Origin: Clostridium_AT stratigraminis
Lineage (GTDB): Bacteria; Bacillota; Clostridia; Clostridiales; Clostridiaceae
Direction of reading: 5' to 3'
Assembly: GCF_045310675.1 (NCBI RefSeq)
Contig: NZ_JBJHZZ010000012.1
Location: 1-64,000, forward strand
Length of the DNA stretch: 64,000 bases
Below, one piece after another: positions 8,102 through 17,088 of the stretch. The notes beneath the pieces were generated by a model. It saw only the letters and a program-made list of their open reading frames with translations, searched no databases and was not told where the DNA came from. Position 1 is the first letter of the stretch. Every line of letters begins with the position of its first letter. The position numbers and the translations under genes are program-made.

Positions 8102-9019
8102 ATGGTATTTTATTGAATTTGTCCAAACTAAGTGTGGTAGGATGAACAAACAAAAATGCTGCTTATTATCTTCTTTTTATATGCTTTTATGGAACTAGTC
8201 TTCTAACCTTTTATTATAAACCGATAATATTGTTTAAAGAACACTCCTTGCTGATTATTCAAATTTAGAACTTTTTACAAACTTTGAAATTTTATTAAGG
8301 TTATTAAAAAAAGCAGCCTAGATAAGTAAACTGCTCTTTCAAAAGAAGTAACTATGTTGTTATATTCTAAATAAATCTAATATTTCAATGAGTCCTTACA
8401 TTTAGATAAAGTAGATACTAATGATCTATATGTTACATGAGAAAGCTGCGAACTAACTTAACTACAGAATTGCTTATTCTGCGAATTTGTTAATATTCAT
8501 TTTGTTTGTTCTTGGATTTTTGCTCAAACTTCACATCTACCTAAATCATCCAACTGTAACGGCTTAAGTGTCCTTGTTAATTCTTCGTATATAACCCTTT
8601 TTCCCGAGTAGACATTATGGCGCTTGTCATTAGGAAATACTAAGAATATTGGAGTTAAAAAATAGTAAGGGTTCATGACTTTTTCTTCCTCTTTCAAAAA
8701 TTAAATTTGTTACGCTTTTTTGTCAAATTGTCCGATGATTTGCAATAATCCATAAAACTATCTTCTAGTTAAGTTTAACATTTCCTTCTTTTATCAATAA
8801 ATTCATCGAAGTGATATTATGAATATTAAGCGTATAGCTAAAAATGCTGCTAAGATATATATTTTTATTACCATTTGTAGTTGATTATTTTATTATTGTT
8901 AATGATTATATTATTTTTCGTATGTTTCAAACTTCCTTTAACAAACAAGAAAAGAGTCTTCTACGGCTGCCTTTACTTATATATTATTGTATAATAGTAT
9001 ATGAAAGTAGGTGGTAGGA
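8102..9019. other. Long gap with one small ORF
   Basis: Apart from the 50-codon ORF at 8524-8676, this 900-base stretch holds AT-rich sequence with no recognisable gene. An imperfect stem (AAAGCAG with CTGCTCTTT, about 8309-8341) might be a decayed terminator. A TATAAT at about 8990-8995 is a plausible -10 box for the flavin reductase gene that follows; no good -35 is evident. Confidence 0.4.
8524..8676 (-). CDS. Small 50-residue ORF with good ribosome site
   Basis: Not recognised. The ORF starts ATG-AAC-CCT with AGAGGAAG about nine bases upstream and encodes a hydrophobic start (MNPYYFLTPIFLVFP) followed by a basic and then acidic tail ending LDDLGRCEV. It may be a real small membrane-associated protein or the stub of a lost gene. 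No neighbour shares its strand within 400 bases. The ribosome site and clean stop favour translation; nothing else supports function. Confidence 0.4.
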   Translation of the reverse strand: MNPYYFLTPIFLVFPNDKRHNVYSGKRVIYEELTRTLKPLQLDDLGRCEV

Positions 9020-9646
9020 ATGAAAGTATTATTAATTAATGGTAGTCCAAAAGCTAACGGCTGTACTTATACAGCACTATGCGAAGTAGCAAAGGAACTT
9101 GAAAAAGAAAATATTGAAACTGAAATTTTTCACGTAGGAAAGAACCCTCTTCGTGGCTGCATGGCCTGCGGAGGCTGTTCTAGAGATAACTCTGGCAAAT
9201 GCTCCTTTAATGATGACACAGTAAACATTGCTTTAGAAAAAGCAAAGGCAGCTGATGGTTTTGTATTTGGTTCACCAGTACACTATGCTGGTGCCTCAGG
9301 TCATATAACTTCCTTTTTAGATAGATTCTTTTATGCTGGATATGGCTTTGAGTATAAGCCTGGTGCTGCAGTAGTAAGTTGTCGTCGAGGGGGTTCCACA
9401 GCAGCCCTGGATCAGCTAAATAAATATTTTACAATTTCTAATATGCCAATAGTATCCTCTCAATATTGGAACATGGTACATGGAAATACTCCCGACGAGG
9501 TTAAACAAGATCTAGAAGGAATGCAAACCATGAGAACTCTAGGAAAAAACATGGCTTGGCTATTAAAATGTATACAAGCTGGGAAAGAAACTGGAGTTTT
9601 GATGCCAGAAAAGGAAACAAGAGCAGTAACTAATTTTATTCGTTAA
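9020..9646 (+). CDS. NADPH-dependent FMN reductase / flavodoxin family
   Basis: The product opens MKVLLINGSPKANGCTYTAL, the FMN phosphate-binding start of the flavodoxin-like NADPH-dependent FMN reductases. It then has RGCMACGGCSRDNSGKC, the compact cysteine motif typical of the iron-sulfur flavoprotein branch, and the SPVHYAGASGHI loop. It is expected to be a cytosolic FMN-binding electron carrier or quinone/flavin reductase. The ATG at 9020 fits an AGGTGG site better than the GTG at 9011. A 38-base piece of this gene recurs at 6663-6700. A strong terminator follows at 9672. Confidence 0.88.
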   Translation: MKVLLINGSPKANGCTYTALCEVAKELEKENIETEIFHVGKNPLRGCMACGGCSRDNSGKCSFNDDTVNIALEKAKAADGFVFGSPVHYAGASGHITSFLDRFFYAGYGFEYKPGAAVVSCRRGGSTAALDQLNKYFTISNMPIVSSQYWNMVHGNTPDEVKQDLEGMQTMRTLGKNMAWLLKCIQAGKETGVLMPEKETRAVTNFIR

Positions 9647-9671
9647 TAAAATTTAAAAGAGCAAATAACTC

Positions 9672-9708
9672 AAACCACCAATTTGTTTTCATTACTAATT
9701 GGTGGTTT
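9672..9708 (+). terminator. Terminator after flavin reductase
   Basis: AAACCACCAATT pairs with AATTGGTGGTTT around a 13-base loop. The T tract is limited but the stem is long and perfect. Confidence 0.75.
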
Positions 9709-9786
9709 ATCAAACCCTAACTCACAACATAGAAAACCATAATTTCTTCTTAATAAAAACATTGATTTTTCGAAGGTGATATTTAA

Positions 9787-11391
9787 ATGAGTTTACCAAT
9801 AAATCTTTTTATGTGGACAATAGCTGTACTACCTATAGCAGTTCTTCTTATTTTAATGGTTCAGTTTAAATGTGGCGCGAATAAAGCTTCCCCAATTGGA
9901 CTTATGATTGCTATAATAAGCAGCATTATATTTTTTAAAGCAGGAGTAAGCGTTATTTGTACTGAGCTTTTAAAAGCCCTATGGAATGCCCTTTCAGTCA
10001 TAATTATTATGTTCACAGCCGTTTTAATCTATGAAGTTACCAATGAATCAAAGGCTTTTAATGTTTTAAAAAATGCTGTGGCAAAAATTGCACCAAATGA
10101 GCTTCTTAGAATTATTGGAATAGGAATTGTTTTTTCTAGCTTTCTTCAAGGAGTAACAGGCTTTGGAGTTCCGGTAGCAGTTACCGCCCCTCTTTTAATC
10201 GGTATAGGAGTAAGACCTATATGGGCTGTAATAATACCTTTAATAGGACATAGTTGGGGAGGAACTTTTGGCACACTTGCAATAGCTTGGCAATCTCTTA
10301 TAGTACAAACAGGAATAAATGATATATCACTGATAAATCAAACTGCCATTTTTGCTGCTGGTTTTTTATTCCTTTTAAATTTTGTTTCAATTATATCTGT
10401 TTGCTTCTTTTATGGCGGGAAGAAAGCCTTAAAAAAGGGTTTCATTGCAATTTTATTAATCTCTTTAGCACAAGGCGGAGGGCAACTTTTATTTGGACAA
10501 ATAAATCAAACTCTTGCTTGCTTTATTCCTAGCTTAATGGCACTTATTATTTTCTTTTTATTAAATAAATCTAAATATTATAAAAGTAAGTGGAATATTA
10601 CTGACAGCCCTATAATGCAAAGAATTGAAAACAAAGCTGAAATAGCCTTAGATAATAAGGAAAATATGAATATTCATGAAGCTTTTTTACCTTACTATAT
10701 AATGACAGGAATAACTTTAGCAGTGCTCTTAATTCCATCTATAAACCATTTTTTAGGGCACTTTAGTGTATCCCCTGCCTTCAATAAAACAGTAACTGGT
10801 TATGGCATCGTAAATGAAAAAGTTTCTTCTTATTCACCTATAAAACCCTTAGCTCATGCAGGAACCTTTCTATTTTTATCAGCTTTATGTGGGTTTGCAT
10901 ATTATTTTAAAAAAGGTTATCTCTTAAGTGGATCTTATAAAGTAATTTTACACAAGACACTAAAAAAAATGATACCTTCAAGCATAGCTGTGGTATCATT
11001 AATAATGATGTCTAGAATTATGTCAGGAACAGGACAAATTACAGTTCTTGCATTAGAAGTTTCCAAAATTCTTGGACCATACTATTCTATAATTGCCCCT
11101 TTTATAGGACTTATAGGTTCTTTTATTACAGGGAGCAACATGTCTTCAAATATTCTTTTTGGAGACTTTCAATTAGCAACTTCAAAGCTGCTTGTTCTTA
11201 ACTCCTCAGCAATTTTAGGTGCTCACACTGCTGGAGGTGCCATAGGAACTGCAATTTCCCCTGGGAATATTGTACTTGGAACCACTACCGCAGATATTTT
11301 AGGCTGTGAAGGAAAGATTTTAAGAAAAATACTACCTATTGCTCTAATAATTGCTTTGATTTTAGGTCTAATTCTCTATATTTTAAATTAG
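9787..11391 (+). CDS. lctP: L-lactate permease
   Basis: A 534-residue membrane protein with about 13 hydrophobic segments. It has the hallmark blocks of the LctP/LldP family, including SSFLQGVTGFGVPVAV, IGHSWGGTFGTLAIAW and, near the end, GSNMSSNILFGDFQ and TAGGAIGTAISPGNIV. These transporters carry L-lactate (and related 2-hydroxy acids) with protons across the cytoplasmic membrane. It is preceded by a weak GAAGGTGAT ribosome site and followed by a small hairpin at 11401-11416. No lactate dehydrogenase or Lut genes are adjacent. In a Clostridium it could serve lactate uptake or export. Confidence 0.93.
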   Translation: MSLPINLFMWTIAVLPIAVLLILMVQFKCGANKASPIGLMIAIISSIIFFKAGVSVICTELLKALWNALSVIIIMFTAVLIYEVTNESKAFNVLKNAVAKIAPNELLRIIGIGIVFSSFLQGVTGFGVPVAVTAPLLIGIGVRPIWAVIIPLIGHSWGGTFGTLAIAWQSLIVQTGINDISLINQTAIFAAGFLFLLNFVSIISVCFFYGGKKALKKGFIAILLISLAQGGGQLLFGQINQTLACFIPSLMALIIFFLLNKSKYYKSKWNITDSPIMQRIENKAEIALDNKENMNIHEAFLPYYIMTGITLAVLLIPSINHFLGHFSVSPAFNKTVTGYGIVNEKVSSYSPIKPLAHAGTFLFLSALCGFAYYFKKGYLLSGSYKVILHKTLKKMIPSSIAVVSLIMMSRIMSGTGQITVLALEVSKILGPYYSIIAPFIGLIGSFITGSNMSSNILFGDFQLATSKLLVLNSSAILGAHTAGGAIGTAISPGNIVLGTTTADILGCEGKILRKILPIALIIALILGLILYILN

Positions 11392-11483
11392 TAAACTACC
11401 CCACTTATAGAAGTGGATGCTTCATGGTCAATACTACTTATGTAGTAAATTCACCCTAAATTTTTCGTGAGTTTTTAATAAGA

Positions 11484-11529
11484 ACAAAAAAGACTGTCAC
11501 ACACATAAAAATAGTTATGTAACAGTCTT
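11484..11529 (-). terminator. Terminator of molbindin gene
   Basis: AAGACTGT and ACAGTCTT form an eight-base stem with a 24-base loop; on the minus strand six T's follow immediately. Confidence 0.65.
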
Positions 11530-11535
11530 GAACTG

Positions 11536-11754
11536 TTAATGTTTTACAAATACGACATTAATGGCTTTTATAAGAGCCTCAACTTGATCTCCCTGTTTAA
11601 AACCTGCATCTTCTAAACTCTCTCTCGTCATCACGGACGTTACAATTGGGGAATTATTTCACCCATCAACAGTCATCTTGATTTGAGCCATAACATCGTC
11701 TGCCTTAATTTCCTCAACTTTTCCTACTAATTTATTTCTTACTCCAGCCTGCAT
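11536..11754 (-). pseudogene. Molybdenum-pterin binding protein (Mop), TGA-interrupted
   Basis: A 72-codon reading begins MQAGVRNKLVGKVEEI and ends VEALIKAINVVFVKH. This is the complete length and pattern of a molbindin (TOBE/Mop) domain that binds molybdate or tungstate. Codon 32 (11659-11661) is TGA, just after TVDG, where the family turns between strands, so translation should stop there. Both halves are otherwise intact. AGGAGG is well placed before the ATG, and a promoter-like TATAAT lies upstream. It may be a recent nonsense mutation or a sequencing error; selenocysteine is unlikely because no SECIS-like hairpin is evident and the family lacks Sec. Confidence 0.8.
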
Positions 11755-11805
11755 TTTCTGTGCCTCCTATAATATTATTCCTATTATAGTTTTAATAATC
11801 ACAAT

Positions 11806-12963
11806 CTATTTCAAGCCTAACATCTTACTTAATGGCTTATCCTTAGTTACAATTGCACCTTGTGGACAGAGTTCCTGGCAGCAAAAGCATCTAATGCAAT
11901 TATTGTAATTCCATTTTGGTATCATTTTGTTATTATGTTTTATAAAAGATATTACATTAGATCTTTCTGGACATACTTCATCACACTTTTTACAACCAAT
12001 ACATTTATCTTCAATTAAAACCGGATTAGGTGCCGTTAAGGAAGCTACAAAATTATTGAGGGACGGGGTCAGAAAATTAACAACCTTTGCACTTCGTGAA
12101 AGTTTGAAGTTCTTGCACTTCAATTCTTCAATTTTTTCACCCAATACATCTATATCTTCAGGAAGTACAGTTCCCCATTTTGTATCATGAGCCACCTTTA
12201 GAAATGGCACAGCTAAAACATTATCATATCCTATTAGCCTAACTGCTGTGGAATCAACTGCTGTAAGACTTTCCCCCATAATTATTGTGTCCATTTTCTT
12301 AGGAGTCCCATTTCTAGGCCCGTTTCCTGCCATTGCCACTATACCATCAAGAATTGCAAAGCTTGTTTTCACAACAGAATTTAGGTCAAATAGCATTTTA
12401 CTAAAGTTTACTGCGTCAGGTAGTTTAGTATGCCATGATGCCTTTTTAGATCCAGGTACGCAGCCAAATTGATTCTTAACAGCCCCTGTATAATACATCA
12501 TAGCATGGGTTTTAAGCTTTGGCAGTGTAATAACTACATCAGCCTCATAAGCTGCTTTGGCTACATTCCAATATTTATACATTAATGGATTATCAAGCTC
12601 CACATGTATTTCATCATTAAAATCAACAAACTCTACTCCGTATTTATTAGCAACTTCCATTAATCCGGATTTCTCAGCTGCTTTTCTAGTATCTCCAGAC
12701 CCAGGTGAATCACCAAAAATTATATTGCTGGTATATTCCTTAACTATTCTGATAACGGCTTCAAACATTAGATAATGTGTAATGACTGGTGAGCCCTTTT
12801 CAATTACACTAAGGAAATTAGGTTTCAATAATACCTTGCTATTTTCAGGTATAAGTTTCCTCAAAAAAGAATTTCCACCTAAAAGCTCAAAGCCTTCTCT
12901 AAGCTTTTTTTCAATTTTATCAACATCATAATCAGTACATTTTAATAAAGCAACCTTCTCCAT
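11806..12963 (-). CDS. DUF362 protein with two ferredoxin clusters
   Basis: A 385-residue protein. The N-terminal 300 residues match DUF362 (KVLLKPNFLS, GDSPGSGDTRKAAE, LPKLKTHAMMYYTGAVKNQFG). The C-terminus carries two four-cysteine motifs, CIGCKKCDEVCP and CIRCFCCQELCP, each able to bind a 4Fe-4S cluster. DUF362-ferredoxin fusions are common in anaerobes and are thought to be redox proteins; no reaction is established. The ATG follows GGGTGGGG. Its last bases recur as a remnant at 6701-6739. The molbindin relic lies just downstream on the same strand. Confidence 0.87.
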   Translation of the reverse strand: MEKVALLKCTDYDVDKIEKKLREGFELLGGNSFLRKLIPENSKVLLKPNFLSVIEKGSPVITHYLMFEAVIRIVKEYTSNIIFGDSPGSGDTRKAAEKSGLMEVANKYGVEFVDFNDEIHVELDNPLMYKYWNVAKAAYEADVVITLPKLKTHAMMYYTGAVKNQFGCVPGSKKASWHTKLPDAVNFSKMLFDLNSVVKTSFAILDGIVAMAGNGPRNGTPKKMDTIIMGESLTAVDSTAVRLIGYDNVLAVPFLKVAHDTKWGTVLPEDIDVLGEKIEELKCKNFKLSRSAKVVNFLTPSLNNFVASLTAPNPVLIEDKCIGCKKCDEVCPERSNVISFIKHNNKMIPKWNYNNCIRCFCCQELCPQGAIVTKDKPLSKMLGLK

Positions 12964-13042
12964 TTTATCCCCACCCTTATATTAGATACATCAATATATA
13001 CATTGTACATATATTTTAGCCACCGAAGGCATTATAAAAAAA

Positions 13043-13567
13043 TTAACTATTTAAAAACTTATAAATAGTACTATCATCTTTAAATAAGTTTTCTAAATCA
13101 CAGCTATATTTTTGTTCTAAACTCTTTCTATCATATTTATAAGTTTTTACACCAATATTATCTACATGAAATTCTACAAAATCAGCATTTTGTAGAAGTG
13201 ATAATAAGACTACAGCGTTCTTTTCCAAAAATTCATTAACTTTTTTACCATTCCAAAAATTATAATAATTATCTTCCCCTAAACCTTGATTTGCTTTATA
13301 TTTTATAGTTATTCCATAGGGCTGTTTCTTAGTTTCTAAACTAAACCCTGCACCATACATATTAGCTGGTAGCTTTCCTATTACATTTCCTACAGAACTA
13401 TTGTCTCCTACATAGGAACCTTTGTATTTCACTAAATCACTTGTCTTAACTTGGGAATTAATGTTTACAGCTTGATTTGATGTTTTAGAAGAATTACTTT
13501 CACAACCTATAAGGCTTAATGACAGAATTATTATTAGAGATACTAATATTTTAAATTGATTTTTCAT
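13043..13567 (-). CDS. Lipoprotein, DUF4825-like
   Basis: After the start at 13567 (AGGAGG six bases upstream), the protein has a lysine-containing n-region, a hydrophobic core and a lipobox ending IGC at about Cys22, so it should be lipidated and held on the outer face of the membrane. The mature part has YVGDNSSVGNVIGKLP, which resembles DUF4825 proteins of Bacillota. No enzyme motif is visible. The start codon and upstream region belong to a segment that is duplicated at 33569-33686, where no lipoprotein gene follows. Confidence 0.75.
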   Translation of the reverse strand: MKNQFKILVSLIIILSLSLIGCESNSSKTSNQAVNINSQVKTSDLVKYKGSYVGDNSSVGNVIGKLPANMYGAGFSLETKKQPYGITIKYKANQGLGEDNYYNFWNGKKVNEFLEKNAVVLLSLLQNADFVEFHVDNIGVKTYKYDRKSLEQKYSCDLENLFKDDSTIYKFLNS

Positions 13568-13590
13568 ATATCCTCCTATTTTATATAATA

Positions 13591-13679
13591 TCATACGAAC
13601 ATATAGATTATATGATTTATATATAATAATTATAAGCTTTTATAAGAAATACCACTACCATTATAAATAAAAGTTCCTT
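13591..13679. repeat. 89-bp dispersed repeat, copy 1
   Basis: This segment matches 33598-33686 at about 83 of 89 positions in the same orientation. On the minus strand both copies encode the end of an unknown protein (GTFIYNGSGISYKSL then stop; the second copy has D for G) followed by an AT-rich spacer. Similarity continues weakly to the start codon of the lipoprotein gene. Confidence 0.8.
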
Positions 13680-13709
13680 TTATAGACCTAACAGAAAGAA
13701 TAATGATAC

Positions 13710-13943
13710 TTTTAAAAAAGTTGCTGATAAATCTAATCCTTTTAATAACATTTGGTTCTCAGAAGTTGCTTCTGCATCTCCTGTTAGAAGAAAAGATGTA
13801 CTGCCATATGTAAGCTTAATTACTATAGAGAAATCATTAGCATCTTCATAACTACTGCCATTAGGTGCTAATATTGTAGCAATCACCTAGTTCAAAAGAA
13901 CTACCTACCACTGGAGCAGTAAGCTGAAGTCCTTTATTTTTAA
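13710..13943 (-). pseudogene. Fragment of ComEC-like MBL hydrolase gene
   Basis: The minus strand encodes ILAPNGSSYEDANDFSIV and LTGDAEATSENQML, nearly the same as the middle of the intact hydrolase at 39034-40392. The nucleotide match (to about 39525-39760) breaks at 13943, exactly where unrelated sequence begins. The active-site HxHxDH region is absent, so it cannot be functional. Its other edge (13680-13705) matches the remnant at 38752-38775 rather than the hydrolase, so the fragment is a chimera. Confidence 0.8.
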
Positions 13944-14116
13944 CTGCTCATGTAATTTTAATAGGAATTGCTAATTATGAACGTAAAATGTTCCGTTCAG
14001 TTTTCAACCAGCTTATTAAAATTTTTACCAACGAAGCACATGTACTTTCTTTCAGCAAATGCGAAGCATACGATGAAATTATCAGTACAACAAAAGCTAT
14101 ATTGGAGGATATGTAA
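13943..14116 (+). pseudogene. 3' end of an unidentified gene
   Basis: An open frame of 57 codons without a start runs from the MBL-fragment junction to a TAA and ends CEAYDEIISTTKAILEDM. The residue pattern is protein-like (FRSVFNQLIKIFTNEAHV). I cannot name the family. It appears to be the tail of a lost gene joined to the hydrolase fragment. A weak hairpin with a T tract follows at about 14123-14150. Confidence 0.5.
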
Positions 14117-14256
14117 AAGAACCATTTCTTAAATGATTTTTTTCTTTCTCATCTATGTGGGTATGCATAAAAATAAAGCTAATTCTTATAAGCCCCTAGA
14201 TTGATTTGGACAATTGACTATACATTTATAATTTAGAAAGTAATTGGTGGTAAGCC

Positions 14257-14379
14257 ATGAGAGGAAAAACTTATACAAAAGAATTAAAAGAAGAAATATT
14301 AAGAAAGGCAAAAGGTGTAGGGAATGAATGTTTCGCAAGTATCAATTTGAATAATTCAAAATACCGGGAACATAAATAG
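14257..14379 (+). pseudogene. IS3-family transposase OrfA remnant
   Basis: The frame starts MRGKTYTKELKEEILRKAK, the usual N-terminus of IS3-group OrfA (helix-turn-helix) proteins, then degenerates after residue 20 and stops at residue 40. The rest of OrfA and all of OrfB are missing. This is the only recognisable insertion-sequence debris in the 13-14.5 kb region and may explain its rearrangements. Confidence 0.7.
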
Positions 14380-14419
14380 ATTTGTGTAAATCTAAATCTA
14401 TTACGTTCCCAAATTTTTT
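14366..14419. terminator. Long hairpin, bidirectional terminator
   Basis: GGGAAC with the following AT-rich 12 bases pairs with an almost exact inverted copy ending GTTCCC (14405-14410), giving a 17-base stem with one bulge. Six T's follow on the plus strand. On the minus strand it is the first strong hairpin after the che operon's last gene. Confidence 0.7.
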
Positions 14420-14551
14420 CGAAAGTATATTCAGTAGAAAAGCAGAAACATTAATATCTTTAACTTACTATGTATCCACCTAGAAATTCTCAGTTGTTTT
14501 ATTTATGGTAATTAAATATAAAATGTGTTGATTTATATTAAATTTACTTCA

Positions 14552-16651
14552 TTACACGGCTAACAAAGATTCGAAATCAACTGCAGGCAATGGTTTGCTA
14601 AATAAATACCCTTGAACCTTATCACAGCCATAGTCCTTTAAAAGTTTTAATTGTTCATTATTTTCCACACCTTCAGCAACTATTTCTAGATTTATATTAT
14701 GTGCAAGTCCTATTATAGCCTTTGTTACAGCCTGTTCATTGTATCCAGTATGAATCTTATCAATAAAAGATTTATCTATCTTAAGTGTATCAATCGGTAG
14801 ATTCGTTAAATAATTTAATGATGAGTAGCCTGTACCAAAGTCATCCAATGCAATACAGATACCCATTTTCCTTAATGATTGAATTATTTCAAGCACTAGG
14901 TTCATGTCTTCAATAATCATGCTCTCAGTAATCTCAATTTCCAACCATTTTGGTTCAAGACCTGTTTCTTCAAGTATTTGTTTAATTGTATCTACAAAGT
15001 TTAAATCCTTAAGCTGCCTTGCTGAAATATTAACTGCAATACGCTTGCAGGGGTATCCTTTCTTCTGCCATAATTTATTTTGGAGACATGCCTTTCGCAG
15101 AACATATTCGCCTATCTGTACAATCAGTCCGGTTTCTTCAGCTAGAGGAATAAATTCAATTGGAGATATTACACCTGCTGTTGGATGTATCCACCTTACC
15201 AAAGCCTCCATACCCATTATGTCTCCTGTTTCTATGTTAATTTGAGGCTGATAGTATACAGCAAATCTATCGTTTTTTACTGCCTCTCTTAGTTTGTTTT
15301 CCAAACTTAGTTTTTGCATAATTTTATCATTCATATATGCACGGTAAAATTGATAATTACATCTTCCAAGTCTCTTAGCAAAATTTAACGCAGTGTGTGC
15401 ATTTTTCAACAGTATCTTCTCGTTTTCTCCATCTTCTGGATATAAGGCTATACCCATGCTTATACTTACATTTAAAGAAAAGTTATCTATAATTATCTCT
15501 TCTTTAAATAAAGTCATTATCTTTTCTGCGGTATCTGGCACATCTTTAGCGTCGTGTAAGTGTTGCAATAATACTGCAAATTCGTTACCAGCAATTCTTG
15601 ATAAAATACAATCATTATTCAAAACTCCTTGCAGCAATCCCGAAATTTTCTTAATCAGTTTATCTCCGAATCCGTGACCTTTTGCATCATTTATTGTGTT
15701 AAAATCGTCAATGCTGAAATATAATACTCCAGGTTTACAATCATTATCTTCAAAGGATAAACTAGCTAAACTAGAAGATAGTTTATATTCGAACATAATT
15801 CGATTTGGTAGTCCCGTTAATTTATCATAATAAGCAAGATAATTAACCATTTCTCCAGTTTTTTTATGCTCTGTTATATCTGTAATATAGCCATGCATAC
15901 GCACCGGCTCTCCATTTTCATTCCAAGAAGCCCTACCTTTTATTAATAGCCACTTATATTCACCAGTTATTATTTTTATTCTATGTTCAAACTGAAAAAT
16001 CGAACCTTTTTCATATAGATATTTATTCATTTCTTGAGATAAACTTCTGCGATCAGCTGGATGAACTAAACTTTTATAATACGTTAGGAGTGTCCTGCCC
16101 GATTTTCCATCATAACCTATCTTAGCTTTACATTCATCAGAAATATGCAGTGATCCAGATTCAATATCCCAGTTCCAAATTACATCTCCTATTCCTTCAA
16201 TAATAAAGCCATACTCACTGTCAAATATATTTGACTTTATTACATCAATAGTTTCTTCCTTAAATACTTGTTTCTGATGAATTTTATCTTTATGGTCGCT
16301 AAAAGCGTCTTCGATTACATTTTCAATAGAATTTAGCTTGGATATTGAAATAAAACTATTTACCCCAATTTTATAGAATTTTACTATTTCTAATGCCTCA
16401 AGTTCCTTATAAACTATTATGATAGGTACTAATAAACAAAATTCATCTCTTAAGGTAATTACATCCTCACATTTTATATTTTCGGTTTCATAATCCAATA
16501 GAATCAGACTACAGTTAGCATTTGACAGTAGTCTTTTAACTTGTTCCTTTGAAACAGCATATTGTGTATTCAAATTAGAATCTTGTATTTCATCATGCAC
16601 AAGCTTTATGTTATCTTCACGATCACTTATAAAAATAGCACTCATTTGCAT
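14552..16651 (-). CDS. REC-like/PAS/degenerate GGDEF/EAL protein
   Basis: A 699-residue protein with an N-terminal receiver-like domain (residues about 3-115), a PAS-PAC sensor (about 145-265), a GGDEF-type domain (about 270-430) and an EAL domain (about 450-695). The GGDEF signature is replaced by AGNEF, so cyclase activity is doubtful. The EAL domain looks active: MEALVRW, ITESMI, DDFGTGYSSL, KIDKSFI and VAEGVE are all kept. It should therefore hydrolyse c-di-GMP, possibly controlled by phosphorylation and PAS input. As the last gene of the chemosensory operon, 15 bases after a receiver gene, it is a likely output. Confidence 0.9.
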   Translation of the reverse strand: MQMSAIFISDREDNIKLVHDEIQDSNLNTQYAVSKEQVKRLLSNANCSLILLDYETENIKCEDVITLRDEFCLLVPIIIVYKELEALEIVKFYKIGVNSFISISKLNSIENVIEDAFSDHKDKIHQKQVFKEETIDVIKSNIFDSEYGFIIEGIGDVIWNWDIESGSLHISDECKAKIGYDGKSGRTLLTYYKSLVHPADRRSLSQEMNKYLYEKGSIFQFEHRIKIITGEYKWLLIKGRASWNENGEPVRMHGYITDITEHKKTGEMVNYLAYYDKLTGLPNRIMFEYKLSSSLASLSFEDNDCKPGVLYFSIDDFNTINDAKGHGFGDKLIKKISGLLQGVLNNDCILSRIAGNEFAVLLQHLHDAKDVPDTAEKIMTLFKEEIIIDNFSLNVSISMGIALYPEDGENEKILLKNAHTALNFAKRLGRCNYQFYRAYMNDKIMQKLSLENKLREAVKNDRFAVYYQPQINIETGDIMGMEALVRWIHPTAGVISPIEFIPLAEETGLIVQIGEYVLRKACLQNKLWQKKGYPCKRIAVNISARQLKDLNFVDTIKQILEETGLEPKWLEIEITESMIIEDMNLVLEIIQSLRKMGICIALDDFGTGYSSLNYLTNLPIDTLKIDKSFIDKIHTGYNEQAVTKAIIGLAHNINLEIVAEGVENNEQLKLLKDYGCDKVQGYLFSKPLPAVDFESLLAV

Positions 16652-16666
16652 TTTCTTTTACACCTT

Positions 16667-17062
16667 TTATTTTATTAAATCTAATTTTAACATAACCTCT
16701 ATTAATTTTTCTTCATTAATCGGCTTTGCAGCATAAGCTTCACAGCCAAAGTCAAAGGATTTCTTAACAACATCAATATCATTTAGAGCTGTTGTCATAA
16801 TAACCTTAACTCTTTTTTCATCTTCTATACCTCTTTGTTTTTCTATCTCTCTTATTGCCTTCAGTGCATGTGTTCCATCAACCTTAGGCATCATGATATC
16901 AAGACAAATTAGATCATAAGGTTTTTCTTCATCAAGAGCTATCATGAAAGCGTCGAGGGTTTCCATTCCATCTAAGGTTAAATCACAATGCCCGTATTTT
17001 GACAATAACTTATTAATATATCTTCTGCTAGCATAATCATCTTCTGCTATTAGTATTTTCAT
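16667..17062 (-). CDS. Stand-alone receiver (CheY-like) protein
   Basis: A 131-residue receiver domain with no output domain. The acidic pocket is AEDD near the N-terminus, the phosphoacceptor Asp is in LICLDIMMPK (about residue 57), followed by the conserved Thr in VIMTTAL and Lys in YAAKPI. It resembles the receiver at 20197-20595 closely, including the shared RRYI and DGT segments, so the two are paralogues. It lies between the second hybrid kinase and the EAL protein with gaps of 26 and 15 bases, and likely carries phosphate between them. Confidence 0.9.
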   Translation of the reverse strand: MKILIAEDDYASRRYINKLLSKYGHCDLTLDGMETLDAFMIALDEEKPYDLICLDIMMPKVDGTHALKAIREIEKQRGIEDEKRVKVIMTTALNDIDVVKKSFDFGCEAYAAKPINEEKLIEVMLKLDLIK

Positions 17063-17088
17063 AAATTCCCCCCCATTTCAATAAAATT

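Noticed and set aside
11659..11661. Selenocysteine codon in the molbindin gene
   Set aside because: Mop proteins have no known Sec form, the position is a turn with no catalytic role, and no SECIS-like hairpin was seen just downstream.
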